From Dillenia suffruticosa (Eukaryota; Streptophyta; Magnoliopsida; Dilleniales; Dilleniaceae), in contig JAVTVX010000013.1 of NCBI GenBank assembly GCA_033439265.1, positions 16,162,500 through 16,226,499 of the forward strand: 64,000 nt of DNA, written 5' to 3'. The position numbers and the translations under genes were made by a program. This document shows positions 13,001 to 25,000 of this stretch, piece after piece (within the stretch, counting starts at the first letter, position 1; every line of letters starts with the position of its first letter). Below the pieces are notes generated by a model that was not told the DNA's origin, made no database searches, and saw nothing but the letters and a program-made list of their open reading frames with translations.

Positions 13001-14625
13001 TTCGTGCGTGATTGCTAATGGCTTTAAAACAAACAAGTGTGACAGACACATATACTATAAATCTTTTGAGAATTCAAATGTGATTATTTGCCTCTATATG
13101 GATAATATATTGATTTTTGGATCAAATTTATATATTATCCAATATACCAAAAATATACTCAAGAAACATTTTGATATGAAAGACTTGGGTGAGGCAAATT
13201 TCATTTTGGGTATGAAGATCACTAAAACTAGTGATTGTATTTTTCTTGATTAATCACATTATATTGAGAAAATTTTGAAAAAATATAATTTTGATAATTG
13301 CAAACATATGACTACTCATTTTGATTCAAATATTCATTTATTTTCTATTGAAAATGAGAATGATGTTTACAAGCAAAAGGAATATGTTAGTATGATTGGA
13401 AGTTTGCAATATTTAACTAATTGTACAAGACTGACATTGCATATGCAGTAGGAATGCTTAGTAGGTTTACTAGCAAGTCAAGTATGGAACATTGGCATGC
13501 CATGGAAAAAATAATGAAATATTTATCTGGTACCAAAGGGTTTGGCTTGTTTTATAAAAAGTTTCCCACTATAATTGAAGGTTATAGTGATACCGATTGG
13601 AACACGTTGCCAGATAATTCTCTTTCGACCACTGGCTATATTTTTATGATGTGTGGTGGTACTATATGTTGGAAATCTAAAAAGCAAACTATAATCGCCA
13701 ATTCTACAATGGAGGTTAAGCTAATTGCATTAGTATCAATAAGTGAGGAATCATGTTGGTTAAGAGATTTATTATATGATATTCCTATTTGGGAAAAACC
13801 AGTTCCTCTTATACTTATTCATTGTGATAGCACTACTGCAATTGGTAGAGTAAGAAACCGTTATTACAACGGTAAATCCAGATCCATCAGAATAAAACAC
13901 AATCTTGTGAGATCATATTTAAGCAATGACATCATTAATATGAATTATATCAAATCTCTTGATAATCTTGCATATCCATTTACCAAGATCTTGGCAAGAG
14001 AAAGGATCTGGAGCATATTGAGGGGGATGGGATTGAAGCCCATAATTCATGAGCCGTGTATGAGGATACCCAATCCGACAACCAGAGATCCTATAATCGG
14101 GTTCAATGGGTAGAACGAATACATGGTGGTCATAAAAATGCACTCATTTTTTTAAGTATCACTCCCTATGATGTGGTGCATTTTTCCTGTAACGATTAGA
14201 GGGTTGAGTTATTAAACTTTTGATGAAAATTTGTATCTCTTATCAGTAGGGTATTAAAAGTTACAGGAATACTCTTGACAGATTTCACCTATGTGAGTAT
14301 GGAAGTGGGACCGTTTCCAATGAGAATTGGGCTAATTCTCAAAAATACTCATGAAAACCGGGATAGCACTAGGTCGTAATGTGCTAGCTATTAAAACTTA
14401 TGTCAACATCTAGATTATTATGTGTGAGCAATAATCGTCATTTCCCAAAAGAAGTCTTAGTTCAATGTAGACCGCACTTTGACTCTAGAGTGAGGATTTT
14501 TGTTGCACTAAGTGGAGGTTCAATGCAAAGCACACCTTTATGAAGCATAAAAAATCTATTTTTAACTAGTATTCTTTCTCTCAACATGAAATCACTTCTA
14601 TTAATATTAAAAGTGAGTAGGGAAA

Positions 14626-15216
14626 TGTTGTAATTTATATGTAAATTATGTACAACTTTAATAAAATGTAAATAGTGGAATTAATGGGTAGGCACCTTTA
14701 TTTTTTGTGTAATGATGTAAGTTACAAATATCCACTTTTAATATAAATAATTAGGTGTAACTTATGTAATAGTGGGATAGTGAGGGTGTAAATAACCTAT
14801 TAGTTGGGTGAGTGGTGGTTACAATTCTTTCCACGATTAATACCCTACCTAATGTGATAAGTATTTTGTACACCTATAACTAGGAGTCTCATTTTCAATT
14901 CTAATATATATATATCTAATCTTACAAATATATTAGAGAGAGAATATTGTTAAAGAGATGTGTTCTTTTGGTTGAGTTTTTTTGAGTTCAAACATTTGTG
15001 TAGAATTTTTTGAACCAAACAGTAAATCATTGGGCTGTTGTATCCTGGAGAGGACGAGTCAAGTGAGTTCTATTATATCGGTTCTTAAGTTGTTGACAAT
15101 CGTAGAAGGCTCGAATCTTCTTAAGAAGAGTGAGATATCAGCGTCTCAGTCTGTGATCTTTTTATGTAATTTCTCTACACTTTGTAATAAATTATTACTT
15201 TTTACTACATTGTTCA
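14626..15216 (+). repeat. 3' LTR of the copia element
   Basis: Starts TGTTGTAATTTATATG after a polypurine run and ends TTGTTCA. Some similarity to the 5' end of the internal region (TTTAGGGAGA) reappears at about 15252, so the exact end is not certain. Confidence 0.85.
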
Positions 15217-15560
15217 TGCACTATCATAATTTTAACTATTACAAAATTATTTAGGGAGATAGTTTAATGATTTCGTAAAGAAATATAAATTATGTTCAAT
15301 AAAATTATGAAGCATGTTTCTGTTTATAATTTTTAACATGTGAGAAGTTATTGGGTCCGTTTGATTTTCTTGAATAAATTAGTAATGGGCCGGTGCAACA
15401 ATGAGTAAAAATTTAGTAATTTTATAGTATTTTTAAAATAAAAATGATAACAATATTAATGTAGGCCGATTAAATTGTTAAAATATCTTACTTTTTTATG
15501 AATATTTATATGGTTTTTTTTTTATTGGGGCAACCCGGATCTAACTGGTTGTAGTACCCA
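15217..15560. other. Non-coding region downstream of the copia element
   Basis: No gene. The segment 15338-15410 is repeated, diverged, at 16253-16320. Confidence 0.5.
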
Positions 15561-15745
15561 TACTATTTTTGTGGTTTCTATTAAACTCTTTTGGGTTGAG
15601 TGGTTGGACACTATATCAGAGATCTCAAGTTCGAGTCCCTAAGAATAGCAAAAAGGATTTGGGAGAACCAACCTTTAAAATGAGTTTTATAATGTTCAAA
15701 TCAGATTAATCGAGTAAAGTCCGGATAGCAGTAGTGAAAACTAAA

Positions 15746-15797
<52 letters not shown>

Positions 15798-15813
15798 TAT
15801 TTATGTGGTTTCT
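15561..15813 (+). repeat. tRNA-derived SINE, copy 2, with (AT)n tail
   Basis: The body is 15580-15794, with A box TTGAGTGGTTGGACAC, B box AAGTTCGAGTCCC and 3' part CAGATTAATCGAGTAAAGTCCGG. A poly(A) and (AT)n tail (15751-15794) follows. Target-site duplications TACTATTTTTGTGGTTTCT (15561-15579) and TACTATTTATGTGGTTTCT (15795-15813) differ at one of 19 bases. Confidence 0.88.
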
Positions 15814-16953
15814 TGGACCGAGTTGGTCCTTCCTTGCGCTTCCATCAATGGGCCGAACTAATTGTGGGCTTGGGCACATCACTTCCCCTTTTCTCTCTTA
15901 AGGGCACCCACTTTCCCCTACTCGGAGATGCTCTCTTAAGGCGCTCCCACTCTCCCCTACTCTTCTCCCAAACGATACAAAACACTTTTCCTCTTTGGAA
16001 CAATTTTGACAAATGGCAGCATAATGCCTCAGAGAAAATATCTCTTCAGCGACAAGAAAATAGATGTGCAGACGGTCTTGGTAGTTTAGCCCAGAATCAT
16101 CCGTTGGGGCTTAAGTTACACGCACGAGGACAGCAAATGATGCTGCAGTGCAGAGTTTCCTCATGATTTTATGCCCAATTATTTGTTTGCTTTGAACCTT
16201 TAATAATATTAATATCAATGAAAGAGGCCTCGAAGATATGAATGAACCTTTAACATGTGAGAAGTTATTTGGTTCCTTTCATTTTTGTTGAATAAACTAG
16301 TAAATGACCCCTGAATTGCTGTTTATAAAAATTTATGTGAATAATAATATTTATAAAATTTTATGTGAACAATAATAATTTAAATGAATTAAACTCCTTA
16401 AACTTTACTATTTTATTCGAATATCTATACTTTTTTACCCTGTCAACATACCTATACTCAAATTTAATCAAAATGTGGAACTCACGTTGCCGTCTTCTTC
16501 TTTTTCTTTTTATTATTATTTTAGAAGTATACATATATAAGTTTTTTTTTTAACATAAACTAAAAAACACTCTATATTTCTTCACCGAAAAAGAATTTGA
16601 TTTAGCGACTCTTTTTAGAAAACGTGAATGCAAATGAAAAACATTGAACCTTTACTTAATTATTTCTCAATCAGAGGATCTAATTTTTCTAATTGAACCT
16701 GTGGGGAAAAAGTCCCCCCCCCCTTTCAAGATTTGAAATTTCAGACTCAAAGGAAAATAGTCCACAAAACCTTGATCACAAACAAGAGGCCCCATTAAAT
16801 TTCCTTGGTCTACAAGTCTAACCCCCAACATTTTTAACCTTCCTAAAACCAAATACATGCAAGTGGTACTAATGTCAACTTTAAAAATAGAAAGCTTGTT
16901 TAAACAAAATAAATTTATATGTCAGTTTACTATGCAATACAGGGCAACATAAA
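15814..16953. other. Non-coding region, slightly GC-richer at 15820-16165
   Basis: An open frame of 117 codons (15813-16166) begins at the end of a SINE target-site duplication. It has no recognisable family, so I do not call it a gene. The rest is AT-rich. Confidence 0.5.
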
Positions 16954-17166
16954 ATTTAGTAATCACTGACATATGTTAGTGTAGGTGGGAAGAATACTTT
17001 CGTCCCTTAATCAGATCGGAAGTTTGACTTTCGCTGGGTACGAAAAAAACATTGTTGAGAGAGAACCCCCTCAATTGAGATCTGATATATTTCTCGATCC
17101 GGATTAATCGGGGCGAAACTCCAGATACCGAATAGTCAAGATATCAAAAAAAACATTTAGTAATCA
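16954..17166 (+). repeat. tRNA-derived SINE, copy 3
   Basis: The body is 16966-17154. It has a TCCCTTAATCAG segment, B box GAAGTTTGACTTTC and 3' part CCGGATTAATCGG...CCAGATACCGAATAGTC, with a short A tail. A perfect 12-bp target-site duplication, ATTTAGTAATCA, is at 16954-16965 and 17155-17166. Confidence 0.85.
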
Positions 17167-17254
17167 GATATGAGATTTCAATTTTAGAACTATATATTAC
17201 AATAGTTAAATAATAAATCGGTCATACTCATTTGAGTATATTTACAAAGTTATA

Positions 17255-17440
17255 ATGTATCAATATTTAGTTGGTTTAATGGCCAAATATCGGTATTCTT
17301 TAAATAAAATTTTAAATTCAAGTTTTGTATATGGAGAAAATAATATTGGGAGAGTTTCATCTTTTAAGAGTCTAACTCAACTCGAATCAAATTTAATTGG
17401 AATCAAATAATTACTGAATATCAATGTTTTACTTTAAAAA
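17255..17440 (+). repeat. tRNA-derived SINE, copy 4, degraded
   Basis: A box TTAGTTGGTTTAATGGCC, B-box relic AATTCAAGTTTTG and a 3' part AATTTAATTGGAATCAAAT ending ACTGAATATCAATG. This is the same arrangement as copies 1 and 3. No target-site duplication could be settled. Confidence 0.6.
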
Positions 17441-18660
17441 ATAATAATTAGGTCAATGGAAAAAAGAAAATATTTGTCTGCACAAAAATAACAAATTAGG
17501 TTTCTTGGATCATTATATAATAGTTTAGTATAAAACTTCAATTTTATATATATGTTAATTGAAATTAAAATCAAATTACAAATAAATTGTTCAAACGTTT
17601 CTATCAGCTTTTATATCCGGTGGTTTTTGGTTTGATGGGTTTAAGTTGGTACTCTTGGCATTCTTATAAAAAACAAAAAGGATAAGGAAAGAATGTTCGA
17701 GAACACATTTGACCTTTTGATAATTTGACTCAGCTACTTAATGTTTGTAATGCTTTTTATTTTTTATTTTTTATTTAAATTTGACAATTGGGCTTCAAGT
17801 ACATTACCCGAGCTTTAGAAATACTACTAAAGAAAATAAAATATATTATTTGATATAATTTTTATCTCCTTTGGGCCACCCCCAATCTTTTAAAACTACC
17901 ATGCACTCGCTTCTAAAATCATTGAGTCCTACTCATGCCTGAATTAAAAAAAAAAAAAAAAATCTCAATTTGCTTCGTTTGATTTATTTTATTTTTAATT
18001 AGTTTATTATGGTTATAATATTTATATAACTAGAAAATATAAAATTTTATAATTAGAACTCAAATTATCATTATCTCTATAGTCATCGATATTAAAAGCT
18101 CTATCTAATTCTTGATTTCATCTTTTTCAAGTAGGACTCTCATTTTGCCCAATTAGAATGCTCTGATATTGAAAATTTTGATTTAATTTTATTAAAAAAT
18201 TATTTATAAAAATATGCTAAAAACATTTTAAAATAAAAAAAATATCATGATTGTTTGATATATGAGATATAGTGACAGAACTTATATTATAATAATAATT
18301 ATAATTTAAATTTAATATTTTATAATAAATAAAAATATTTGTAATATCTTATGGTAGAAAAAATTTTTATTAAACTTTCATAAATTAAATTTCATAATTA
18401 TTCAAATTAGATTAATTAGATTTAAAAAAAAAATAGTTTTCATTAAATGTTTTTGAAAGGAAAAAAATCTAAAAGGGATAGATCAAATTTAGGCGGCACA
18501 AATACTTAAAAAACTATTGTCCATACGTCCCAGAAGCCAAAACCCAGAATGACAAAAGTTTTCTTTTTTCGATGAAGACGTAATTACAAAAGAGTAGACT
18601 TAAGACCAATTTGATTTAGCAACGTGTTTTGTGGGCACCCGGGGACGCGGTATCGATCCT
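17441..18660. other. AT-rich intergenic region upstream of the USP gene
   Basis: No gene or clear repeat was recognised. Poly(A) occurs at 17946-17962. Confidence 0.5.
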
Positions 18661-18677
18661 CCTCCAGAATTCTACGC

Positions 18678-18686
18678 TGACGTGGC
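18678..18686 (+). promoter_or_regulatory. ACGT-core (G-box/ABRE-like) motif upstream of the USP gene
   Basis: TGACGTGGC lies about 360 bp before the start codon. It matches the ACGT-core element bound by plant bZIP factors. Function is inferred from the motif only. Confidence 0.3.
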
Positions 18687-18828
18687 ATATCGTTTGTATC
18701 CGGTAAAACACTGACAACGGAAAACATCAGCTGTTATTCCACTCCACGATTGTTGTCATACACCCCACTCCTGCCGCAAGGGGCAAGCTGATGATTCATT
18801 GTGTAGGGTTTAGTGCCGCTCCCTCTTC

Positions 18829-18831
<3 letters not shown>

Positions 18832-18875
<44 letters not shown>

Positions 18876-18944
18876 CCAAAAGTCTGTAGCGGGAAACGTT
18901 CTTCGCATATTGTAGAGAGAGAAAGTAGAGAGAACAGCTTCGAG

Positions 18945-18980
<36 letters not shown>

Positions 18981-19038
18981 GGGAGAGAAATCTCAGACGC
19001 TGTGGCGGCGGCGCAAAAGATTAGAGAGAGAGAGAGAG
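18832..19038 (+). promoter_or_regulatory. USP 5' leader with opposing CT and GA tracts
   Basis: A CT tract (18832-18869) is followed by GA tracts at about 18949-18975 and 19023-19038. The last runs straight into the start codon. CT and GA are self-complementary, so a transcript spanning them could fold into a long stem just before the AUG. Confidence 0.6.
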
Positions 19039-22000
19039 ATGGATAATTTGATCCGCGGAACGGAGACGAAAGTAGAACAAACAGAGAGGATAGAGATTTC
19101 GACGGCGGATTCATTTTTTCAGAGGAAAATTCAGTTTCACTTGGCTAGAAAACCTTATAATACTTTCAGTGATTCCAAAGGAGATTTCAAGTTGGAGACT
19201 TTAAACCCCAATTCGTCGATTCCTCAGAAGCCTTCCACTCCATTCACTTCACCGCCTTCTTTGAAGAAATCTGATGTATCTGATGCTTTTGAACACGGTC
19301 TCGATCCGGAGCTCAGTTTCGGCATCACTTTTCGCAGAATTGTGAGTGATTTTGATTTTCACTTTACTTTTTTTTTTTTTTTTTTGCTTTGATTGTTGAA
19401 TTTCTGTGCGTTTTTCTTTTGATTCCGTCGTTTATATTATGGTTACATGTGCCAATATGGGGTTTTAGGTGATATGGTGTAATTGAATTGTTTATGATTA
19501 ATTAGTTTTCCAAAGAGCTATTTCAGTTGTCTTTGTTTTCATTAGAATGTTGCCGTTGATGAATTATAGGTTCTAGAGCTGTATATGAATCCAATCTCTG
19601 CGTTTAGTTTTGAGTTATGATATTTATCTAGGGCATTGGTGCGACATTTTTATTGGTTATCATGCTGATAGAAAGTCGTGTACATGCATAAAAAGCAATG
19701 CAACGACCAATAATTTGTGCCACATGCAACCCCAATGAATTCACGGCTGAAATGGCTCTTATAGGTAGCACTTGTAAAAATGTTGTGTAGTTACTTGAAA
19801 AATTGACAAATGGGTGTTGTCACGTAGATGCACTCTCGTGTGAATTTGCAGCCAAAATGACCCTCATAAATAACATTATCTATTTGTTAAATTTAATAAT
19901 AGCATGTCATGTCTCACCGCCTCTTCAAAACTTCTCCTTGGTCTAAGGCTGCATTTCATATATTATAGGTACCAGAGCTAGGCACAATTTAATTCCAGCA
20001 AGCCTTGTGTGAATCCATCTTTTTCATTCAATTCCGTGGAAAATAGTGAGTCATGTCTCGCTACTTCTTCAAAAATTTTATTTGGTTTCCTTCACCTCTA
20101 TAGTATATGGACTAAAGCTCGCTGCAAATGTATATTTTGGTTTCTTTGTGGTTTTGAATTTTTATCTGTTTAGCTTGATGGTAATTTAAATCGACAGGGT
20201 GCTGGTCTGGAAAATCTGGGAAATACTTGTTTTCTCAATTCAGTGTTGCAATGTCTAACATACACGGAGCCTTTAGCAGCCTATTTGCAAAGTGGGAAGC
20301 ATCAAAATTCCTGTGAGTCTCTTTTTTTACTTCATGCAAAGTTTGTGATGTAAATTATCTATGGGCGCCACAATGCTCGCATTTACAGAGAAGTAAGTTA
20401 GCTATACATATAAATGGACACACGACATGATTAAATTTTAGTTCATGCAATTTAAATTGATTAACCTTGATGCCAGGATCTGTTCTGCATTGAATATAGC
20501 TACATTTTACTGTCAATTGTCTATTTCCCAAGATTATCTGGTTAAATCTCAGGCTTAGCAAGTCAGTAAACAACCTGTCCCACCGAGAAAGACTAGATTA
20601 ACGATCATGGCCTTCAGTGTTGGATGAGATGAACACTTTGTGAATGGTTACATTGCAATAAAGATATTATATGCATGAGTGTTTAGTTTGGAGAGAATGA
20701 GAAATCGTGATGCACAGTTAATTTGCACACAGGATTTTCTTAACTTTAGAACCAATTTTTGTGGCTTGAAATGGGCTTATGGAAGTACCAATGGTTGATA
20801 AGTTCTTTGATGCTTTGTGTGGATCAGCCTTAATTTGATGCATTTTAGAACTTTTACAACAAATGCAAGGAAGTAAGAAGCTTTAAATAGGACATTTGCT
20901 ATTTGTATTTTGAGGTGTAACTGGCCATTGCCCTTTTATTTTTGAATCCTTCATGATTGAGGTTCCTTTGCATGAGATCAATTATATCAAATTATCAATA
21001 GCTTTGAGAAAACTTGGAAGGTCATATAGGATTTAAAATTTTGAATTATTTGAGAAGTGTCTTTTTTAAACTTTTTGTTGAAAGAAAATGTGTCAGTAGC
21101 AGGAAAAGAAATGTTTGGCACTTGTGAGGCATTGCCCTTTTTTCTGTGGGATAAAATGACACTGTAAAAATGTTACATGACTGAAAGGTAATATTATGTC
21201 CTCGAGCCAGGGTAATTGGAAAATGTCCTCCAAGGCATCCCCCCCAAAATTTTGGTTGAACAAAATTTTTTAACAATGTTTTTTTACAAGGTGAATGTGC
21301 CAAATAGCTAGTAGATAGTTGATACTCATTCTCTTGATTCTGGTGAGTAGAGTATTTTTTGGTAGCCCATCATAGGAAACAGAGAATCTGGGAAACAAAC
21401 AGAGCATGTGATTTTGTGAGTTAAACATGAGGTAACTCTGGCATCATTCTTCTTAAATAGTTGGCCAATAGCATACATCTTATACAGTGCTATTATTATT
21501 GTTGTTGTTGTTGTTGTTGTTGTTATGCAGTGGTATTCTTTGATTGGCAGGACCTCATGCTATGTGATTTCTCGATGTGGTAAGAGGAATGCATAATTTT
21601 CTACTCAAATAATTAACAATCAAAATTTGATGTGATCATATTGCATGTTATCATTTATTTGTCAAGAGAGGATGCCAAAATAAGACAAGAAGGATATGTA
21701 AGCTTCTGTTTTTGAACTGTGCAACACAAATCTTCATGGAACAAAGGCTTGTTAACTTGAACATTGACCAAGAGCCTCAATTTTGTTCTCCAAGCCTAAT
21801 TTCTATTCATGAGTTTCTAAGAAATTTCACTTATTGACCAGGCCTTGCATTTAATTTTTGTTTAATATGAAGATGGTGCAATGTGAAGTGAATATTAGTC
21901 CTCCCGTATGGAAGAGTAGTGCAATGTCATAAAATGTTTGCTCAATCTGGAGACTGTATTGTAGTTTCTGTTAGTCATGTCTGATCAGTGTTTGTCCTAA

Positions 22001-25000
22001 ACTCCCCCCCCCCCCGCGGGAATGTCTCTCTGTTAGTTTCTTTTTATCAAAATTTTAGCATGTCTTTAGCTGTTGTTATTAGCTAATATCATTGTTAATT
22101 ATTCATATAGGTCATATTGCCGGATTTTGTGCTTTATGTGCAATTCAGAAACATGTGAGCCGTGCTTTACAGTCCACCGGGAGAATATTGGCCCCGAAGG
22201 ATCTTGTTTCAAACTTGCGGTGTATGCCTTTTTTTTTTTAATAATTAACTTTATAGAATATGTGCTTATAAGTAGCTGTTTTTGTTGGTCTATGGAAGTT
22301 CTAATTTTCTTTTTTCCTCCTATGTTTTATTTTTTGACAACATAATTAGGTATATCGCGGAATTTTCGTAATGCAAGACAGGAGGATGCTCACGAATATA
22401 TGGTCAATTTGCTTGAGTCAATGCACAAATGCTGTCTACCTTCTGGAGTACCAAGTGAATCCCCTGTTGCTTATGAAAAAAGCTTGGTTCACAAGATATT
22501 TGGTGGCCGTCTCCGTAGTCAGGTGTTGTTTATTTATTTATTTATTTATTTATTCTTATCTAAATTATGCCTTTTGGATCTCTCAAACACCTCAAATGGG
22601 AAAAGTAATTGGTGGAGAAAGCTTTCGCCACAAAGTACGAGTGTTTTCACATTGACGATAATTTATTTTCAGGTGAAATGCATGCAATGCTCCTATTGCT
22701 CCAACAAATTTGATCCATTCCTGGATTTGAGTCTTGAAATAGTTAAGGCAGATTCTCTGCACAAGGCACTCTTGCACTTTACTTGTGTGGAGCAGTTAGA
22801 TGGGGGTGAGAGGCAGTATAATTGTCAGCGTTGCAAGCAAAAAGTTAAGGCTGTAAAACAGCTTAAAGTGCACAAGGCACCTTATGTTCTTACCATCCAT
22901 CTTAAGCGGTTTGATTCTCATATTGCTGGACAAAAGATTGAAAAAAGAATCCACTTTGGTCCTACACTGGACTTGAAGCCTTTTGTGAGTGATTCTAATG
23001 TGAGTATATTTTAACTTCCATTGTTATCTGCATGCACATTTCATGGTTCATCTGCATTCTATCTTTTTTTTTTCTTGGCTAGTTGCTTTACTACCTTTCG
23101 AAAGATCTTTGGTGTTCTTTAAGAACATTAAACTGTTGATGGTCAGTAGGTGACTCCTAAAGTGATGAAATTGATGCTAATTTTGTAGTATGGAGTAGAC
23201 AGTGATAGATATGAAATTCGAACCTGAAGTTGATTGCAGGGAAGCTCAAGAAGTGATAAAGATTATTGTGATTTCTGGGGAAAAGTAGTAACATTGGCAC
23301 GAGAATTTTGAGTTCATTAATTATATCTTCTTAATAACTGCTAGCCAGATTCGTAGGAGTTTCAAGTTATTCTTGATTGAGTGAGTTGTGAATTTTGTTT
23401 TAGTTTTTATTTTCTCATTTTTAAAACTGTATTTTGTTATCTACCTCATTTGTTTCTATGGCAATATTTATAGCAGTGGCTGTTATGTCATCAAGGATGT
23501 TAAAGCTTTTGCTCCATCTCATCTTGCCATGTCAGTTCGGCATTGTCTTTGATAAATGGCCTTGAAGCAACTAATTTTATGAATTGCGATTCTATTGCCT
23601 TGGATCTCAATTGGTGAATTAAGTATGCAGGGAACCATCTGACACATGTCCTCTTAGTTATTGGGGCTCGAGCTCAGTATGGGCAGATAGGTTCTTCTGT
23701 CTAACTGAGAGAGAATCATAATGGCAACAGAAAAGCAGATTGTTCTCTGTTCTAAATCAAATATCCACTAACATGTACAAGCATTGCATTCTCCAATAGA
23801 GAAGATTTCTCAATGCTCCTTTGGCTGCTGATGGCTGTGAAGGAACATGGCATAGGCCCAAAATTGTATAATTATTACAGGGATTCAATATGAATAGATC
23901 CTCTTTGATTTCTTGACTGCGGAGGATCAATTAAGGAAACTAATTTTACAGTTTTCACGTTTCTTCTCAAATTTTTATTTCTCCACCATTCTTGGTGTCC
24001 TATTAGCGGGCTACCTTGTTTCAGTGTCCTCATCAATTTTCTTATACTTGATAGGAGGGCGATTTAAAGTACACTCTATACGGAGTTCTAGTTCATGCTG
24101 GTTGGAGCACTCACTCTGGCCACTACTACTGCTTTGTTCGTACATCAAGCGGCCTGTGGTACTCTTTGGATGATAATATGGTATGTGCCTCTCTTTTGAC
24201 CATGCTTAATCTGGGAAATTTCTGTATCTAATATGAACAATGCAATTATAATCTTTAGCCGATTTTTTTTATTTTTGTTTATGATGACTACAGGTTGTTC
24301 AAGTCAGTGAGAGGACTGTTTTGGATCAAAAGGCCTATATGCTATTCTATGTTCGTGATCGTAAAAAATGTCTTCCAAAGAAACCTGTTGATACTGCCGA
24401 GAAACTGGGTATTGTGGCAAATGGCATTGGAAATAGGTTCTATTCTACGTCTGGAAAAATCCTTAAGGAAGCAGTTCAAAATAGTTTGACTGAGAAGGGA
24501 TTTGGCTCTACAGCCATTTTGGGCACTGTAACCTCAAGCGATGCCATGAGAGCATGTTCCTCAAATGAGTCTGTATTGACAGAAATTTCTAGCCCAAAAA
24601 CTGATAGCAAAAGAGTGGCTGAATGCTTGACTATGAGAAGGGTACCTGCTCTAGAAGCTGCTTCTGGGTTACTGTTGATGAATGACCCTGTAAAGGAACA
24701 TTCTTCTATCAAGCCCAAGATAGAGCAGAACAAAATAGAATCATCAACTGCAATTGTTGCAGGAAGTGGTAGCAAACCTGTTCTTGAAATTCATTCAGTT
24801 GTAACAGCTGTTACTGAAACCAAAATAGTTGATGATGGAAATGCTAAGGAGCTAAGTGTCTTAGTTGAGCTGGCACCTAAGTCAAATACCCTTGAAAGCT
24901 CCAATCATGATGAGCTTGCCAAGGGTGACGTAACTGGCAAGGTGATGAGATGAACCTTTGTATCATGCTTTACGGCAACTATGTTTTTTTATTGGCTAGG

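Larger units (their letters stand above)
9485..15216 (+). mobile_element. Ty1/copia LTR retrotransposon, broken
   Basis: A fossil copia element of about 5.7 kb. Two LTRs of nearly 590 bp enclose remains of gag (about 10100-11030, with a CCHC knuckle in CYVCGKSRHVTQIC), a protease/GAG-pre-integrase region, integrase, reverse transcriptase (QMDVKTIFLNDDLEEEIYMDQ region) and RNase H (about 13420-14110). The integrase-before-RT order defines Ty1/copia. A purine-rich tract ends at 14625, directly before the 3' LTR. The coding part is broken in many places (roughly ten). The two LTRs differ at about one base in ten by eye, which suggests an insertion several million years old. Target-site duplication is unclear (ATCAC against TGCAC). 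It lies in a gene-free stretch. Confidence 0.9.

Noticed and set aside
15813-16166. 117-codon frame
   Set aside because: Begins at a SINE target duplication, no recognised domain, no promoter or splice context.
18813-19114. Open frames on both strands across the CT/GA tracts before the USP gene
   Set aside because: They consist mainly of Ser-Leu or Arg-Glu dipeptides from microsatellite DNA.
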